The notes under the pieces were generated by a model that saw only the letters and a list, made by a program, of their open reading frames with translations, ran no database searches and was not told the origin of the DNA. Positions 61,162 to 64,000 of a stretch of DNA of 64,000 bases are shown in pieces; the stretch's first letter is position 1; the number at the start of each line of letters is the position of its first letter. Position numbers and translations under genes: made by a program. This stretch comes from Duganella sp. Leaf126 (GTDB taxonomy: Bacteria > Pseudomonadota > Gammaproteobacteria > Burkholderiales > Burkholderiaceae_D). The stretch spans positions 328-64,327 of the forward strand of contig NZ_LMNW01000035.1 in assembly GCF_001423125.1 (NCBI RefSeq), written 5' to 3'.

Positions 61162-62741
61162 GTTTGTGAGCGCAGCCACACCAGGTAGTTGGTGTAGCGC
61201 TGATGCAGGTACTTCAGCTTGAGCAGGTCGTCGTACAGGTGGCCGTACAGCTTGCGCCCGCGGATCTGCTCGCCGACGTGCTGCTCGATGCGGTGCAGGC
61301 GCTTGAGCACGTCGCGCTCGCTCAGGCCGTCCAGGCCCTGCTCGAACTGCGCGCCCATCTCGCCGACCGGGTCGTTGCGGTCGAGATCGAGCCGGTCGTA
61401 CTCGGCGCCGGACAGGTCGAACAGGCGCCGCAGCCAGCTGATCTGGTCGGTGCGCAAGGCGGCGTTTTCGGGCAGGCCGAAGAACGGTGCGTCGAGGTCC
61501 GGCCGCAGCTTGTCGTGCAGCACGAACGGCAGCACCTGGCGCACGTCGTCCAGTTCGACCTCGGCGTTGCCGCGGAAATAAGCCAGCGCCTTGGCATAGA
61601 TGAGCAAGGTCATCAGGTTGCGCACCGACAGGCCATTGACGGTCTGGCAGCCGAGGTCCTTGAGGCGATCGCGGCCGCTATCGGCAGCGATCACCGCGCT
61701 CCAGTCGAAGCCGGACAGGCGGGCCGTGTCCTTGGTCATGTACTCGAACTGGTCGCCGGCAGCGGCCATCAGCTCGAACTGGCTGGTGAAGAATTCCAGC
61801 CGGCGCCGGATCGGTTCTGGCACGGCCACCGCGCGGATTTCCTCGCCGATCCGGTCCACCTCGGCCGCCGTGAACACGATCTCGGGCGGCACCAGCTCTT
61901 CGGGCTTGAGGTTTTCCTCGATGCGCACCAGCAGTTCGCCGAGAAAGCGCGGATTGAACGCCAGCGCCTGCACCACCACGTCGATGCGGTCGCGCAGCGC
62001 CTCGATCACCTCGTAGGTGCCGCCGCCCTGGTCGTCGTTGGCGGTCAGGTACCAGGCCGACTCCGGGCACTCGTAGATGTGGTTGAGCACTTCGGCGTAG
62101 TTGTCGCCCATCAGCGTGAGCAGCGCGCTCTGGGTGCGCGGCGGAATGCGGTTGTATTCGTCGATGATTTTCACGCGCATGCCGAGCCAGGCGCGCCAGG
62201 CGATGCGGATCGCGTCCATGCTCTGGGCATTGACCAGGTCGGCCGGCAGCGGGTTACCGAGCAGGTCGGCAATGGTCATCTGCGGATGGCCATGCTGCAT
62301 GGCCCGCTTGACGTCCTTGACCGACGCGCCCGACAGCACGCCCATCAGGATCGCGCTGGCCGTCTTGCCGCGCCCGGGACCACCGACGAACAGGCATTTG
62401 CGGCGCGTGGCAAAGGTCAGCAGCGGCAGCAGCACGAAGCTCGAATAGCTTTGCGCGGACGGCAGGTTGAGCGTGCGGCGCGTGTCGCCGACGGCATAGG
62501 TTTGCGCCGGACCGTGGTTGTACTCGATGTCGTAGTGCGGGCTGATGATGGCCGTGTTGACGATCCAAAAATAGGCCTGGCGCAGCTTTTCGTCGAGCGC
62601 AGGCGCCGCCTGGTCGGGCGCCTGGCCGGTGGCGAGCGGGCCCTGGTACAGGTCGGCCACGTCGAACTGTCGCGGCTTCGGCGGCGTGCGGGGATTGGTC
62701 GGCGCCTTGGAGACGCGGTTGAACAGGTTAAATGGCGGCAT
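61158..62741 (-). CDS. MoxR-family AAA+ ATPase
   Basis: 527 residues. AAA+ core: Walker A GGPGRGKT (residues 120-127), Walker B VKIIDEYNR (Asp194, Glu195), sensor 1 in YLTANDD (Asn235) and arginine finger region RDRID (250-254). A C-terminal helical part of about 200 residues makes it longer than typical MoxR (about 330). MoxR ATPases remodel partner proteins together with vWA proteins. It is the first gene of the operon. A TATACT box (62754-62749) ends seven bases before the ATG and no ribosome-binding site is seen, so the message may be leaderless. Confidence 0.88.
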   Translation of the reverse strand: MPPFNLFNRVSKAPTNPRTPPKPRQFDVADLYQGPLATGQAPDQAAPALDEKLRQAYFWIVNTAIISPHYDIEYNHGPAQTYAVGDTRRTLNLPSAQSYSSFVLLPLLTFATRRKCLFVGGPGRGKTASAILMGVLSGASVKDVKRAMQHGHPQMTIADLLGNPLPADLVNAQSMDAIRIAWRAWLGMRVKIIDEYNRIPPRTQSALLTLMGDNYAEVLNHIYECPESAWYLTANDDQGGGTYEVIEALRDRIDVVVQALAFNPRFLGELLVRIEENLKPEELVPPEIVFTAAEVDRIGEEIRAVAVPEPIRRRLEFFTSQFELMAAAGDQFEYMTKDTARLSGFDWSAVIAADSGRDRLKDLGCQTVNGLSVRNLMTLLIYAKALAYFRGNAEVELDDVRQVLPFVLHDKLRPDLDAPFFGLPENAALRTDQISWLRRLFDLSGAEYDRLDLDRNDPVGEMGAQFEQGLDGLSERDVLKRLHRIEQHVGEQIRGRKLYGHLYDDLLKLKYLHQRYTNYLVWLRSQT

Positions 62742-62748
62742 ACCGAAA

Positions 62749-62754
62749 AGTATA
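62749..62754 (-). promoter_or_regulatory. Possible -10 box of the MoxR operon
   Basis: TATACT on the minus strand, five of six to consensus, between the pnp terminator and the MoxR ATG. The -35 would fall in the terminator stem and is not recognisable. Confidence 0.4.
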
Positions 62755-62762
62755 GCCGAGAT

Positions 62763-62799
62763 AAAAAAAGCCGCCGGCGCGGATGCGCTCGGCGGCTTT
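62763..62799 (-). terminator. Intrinsic terminator of pnp
   Basis: On the minus strand AAAGCCGCC pairs with GGCGGCTTT, with a GC-rich inner stem, and runs into seven T. It lies 20 bases after the pnp stop. Confidence 0.9.
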
Positions 62800-62818
62800 C
62801 AACGAAACGATGCCGGTA

Positions 62819-64000
62819 TTACTGGGCAGCGGCAGCCGCTTCTTCGGCAGCAGCTTTCATCGACAGCTTCAGGCGGCCGCGGTCATCGGTTTCCAGCACC
62901 TTGACGCGCACTTGCTGGCCTTCTTTCAGGTAGTCGGCAACGGCGTTGACGCGCTCGTTGGCGATCTGCGAGATGTGCAGCAGGCCGTCTTTGCCTGGCA
63001 TCACCTGCACGATGGCGCCGAAGTCCAGCAGTTTCAGCACGGTGCCGTCGTAGCTCTTGCCCACTTCGACCGACGCGGTCAGTTCTTCGATGCGGCGCTT
63101 GGCTTCCTGGCCGGCAGCAGCGTCGACCGAAGCGATGGTGACCACGCCTTCGTCGCTGATGTCGATCTGGGTGCCGGTTTCTTCGGTCAGCGCGCGGATG
63201 ACGGCGCCGCCCTTGCCGATCACGTCACGGATTTTTTCCGGATTGATCTTGATGGTGATCAGGCGTGGCGCGAAGTCGGACAGTTCCGTCTTCACGGTCG
63301 GCATGGCCTTCTGCATTTCGCCCAGGATGTGCTCGCGGCCTTCCTTGGCTTGCGCCAGCGCCACCTGCATGATTTCCTTGGTGATGCCCTGGATCTTGAT
63401 GTCCATCTGCAGCGCGGTGATACCGTTGCGGGTACCGGCCACCTTGAAGTCCATGTCGCCCAGGTGATCTTCGTCACCGAGGATGTCCGACAGCACAGCG
63501 AACTTGCCGCCGTCCTTGATCAGGCCCATGGCGATACCGGCCACGTGCTCTTTCATCGGCACGCCGGCATCCATCAGCGCCAGGCAGCCGCCGCAGACCG
63601 AGGCCATCGACGACGAACCGTTCGATTCGGTGATTTCCGAGACCAGGCGCACAGCGTAGCTGAACTCGTCTTCGGCAGGCAGCGCAGCGACCAGCGCGCG
63701 CTTGGCCAGGCGGCCGTGGCCCACTTCGCGGCGTTTCGGCGTACCGACGCGGCCGGTTTCGCCGGTGGCGAACGGTGGCATGTTGTAGTGCAGCATGAAG
63801 GAGTCGGTGAACTCGCCCATCAGCGCATCGATCTTCTGCGAATCGCGGGCCGTGCCCAGGGTGGCGACGACCAGCGCTTGCGTTTCGCCGCGGGTAAACA
63901 GGGCCGAACCGTGGGTGCGCGGCAGGACCGAGGTGCGGATCGAGATCGGACGCACGGTACGGGTGTCGCGGCCGTCGATGCGCGGTTCGCCGTCGAGGAT
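62819..64000 (-). CDS. pnp: Polyribonucleotide nucleotidyltransferase, C-terminal part (5' end outside window)
   Basis: The frame is open to the right edge, giving the last 393 residues. Visible: the second RNase PH domain (GRDTRTVRPISIRTSVLPRTHGSALFTRGETQALVVATLG, SDILGDEDHLGDMDFKVAGT), the KH domain (INPEKIRDVIGKGGAVIRALTEETG) and the S1 domain (VGKSYDGTVLKLLDFGAIVQVMPGKDGLLHISQI). PNPase degrades RNA 3' to 5' by phosphorolysis. Ends with an alanine-rich tail. Confidence 0.97.
   Translation of the reverse strand: MLDGEPRIDGRDTRTVRPISIRTSVLPRTHGSALFTRGETQALVVATLGTARDSQKIDALMGEFTDSFMLHYNMPPFATGETGRVGTPKRREVGHGRLAKRALVAALPAEDEFSYAVRLVSEITESNGSSSMASVCGGCLALMDAGVPMKEHVAGIAMGLIKDGGKFAVLSDILGDEDHLGDMDFKVAGTRNGITALQMDIKIQGITKEIMQVALAQAKEGREHILGEMQKAMPTVKTELSDFAPRLITIKINPEKIRDVIGKGGAVIRALTEETGTQIDISDEGVVTIASVDAAAGQEAKRRIEELTASVEVGKSYDGTVLKLLDFGAIVQVMPGKDGLLHISQIANERVNAVADYLKEGQQVRVKVLETDDRGRLKLSMKAAAEEAAAAAQ

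Noticed and set aside
1..64000. CRISPR arrays, insertion sequences and rRNA genes
   Set aside because: No regularly spaced repeats, transposase-like proteins or rRNA sequence were found on either strand.

Overview
The window is a GC-rich betaproteobacterial chromosome segment, most likely Oxalobacteraceae (Massilia/Duganella/Janthinobacterium-like). The evidence is the run secG, tpiA, quinone oxidoreductase, tRNA-Leu and a complete 14-gene nuo operon followed by a DUF2818 gene and a Nudix hydrolase, with pnp on the same strand further right. This is an order I know from Burkholderiales. No stretch above 300 bases lacks a gene.

Layout. (1) 1-4765, plus strand: the tail of a type VI secretion module: VgrG end, DUF4123 adaptor, DUF3304 lipoprotein and a Tle1-like lipase effector. 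From about 1860 to 3400 it is visibly AT-richer than its surroundings. (2) 4982-25798, minus strand: housekeeping genes: quinone oxidoreductase, tpiA, secG, tRNA-Leu(GAG), nuoA to nuoN, DUF2818, Nudix hydrolase, an exported HEXXH protein, ispD, ispF and a small coupled ORF. (3) 26012-32081: a TonB receptor, a Sel1-repeat protein, a DUF2807-like exported protein, and a LysR regulator divergent from a CidA/LrgB-type pair. (4) 32088-40124: a mannan/galactomannan-use locus. An exported mannanase (GH5), alpha-galactosidase (GH27) and two SGNH esterases are divergent from a LacI regulator, an AGE-family sugar isomerase and a PfkB sugar kinase. Two GTTTAG-N9-CTAAAC palindromes lie in the divergent gap. 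(5) 40262-43845: a siderophore-type TonB receptor paired with a MINPP-like phytase. (6) 44031-53439: a self-contained selenocysteine/formate dehydrogenase block: fdnG with an in-frame UGA (Sec) codon, fdnH, fdnI, fdhE, selA, selB and tRNA-Sec. (7) 53595-55145: a chemoreceptor. (8) 55245-62741, minus strand: a six-gene, fully overlapping operon of a MoxR AAA+ ATPase, an unknown protein, a fused zincin-like/vWA protein, a second unknown protein, a PaaK-like adenylate-forming enzyme and a NadR-like NMN adenylyltransferase/kinase. I consider this the most unusual system here. (9) 62819-64000: the 3' part of pnp with its terminator.

How the parts work together. Region 2 supplies complex I and isoprenoid precursors. 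Region 4 reads as extracellular breakdown of acetylated galactomannan to mannose, then mannose to fructose to fructose-6-phosphate. Region 6 makes and uses a selenocysteine-containing respiratory formate dehydrogenase, with the decoding machinery encoded alongside. Region 8 has no function I can name; MoxR plus vWA pairs are chaperone-like remodelling machines, here tied to two nucleotide-handling enzymes. Compared with the order I expect in Burkholderiales, regions 3-8 look like about 37 kb of accessory DNA between pnp and the quinone oxidoreductase gene.
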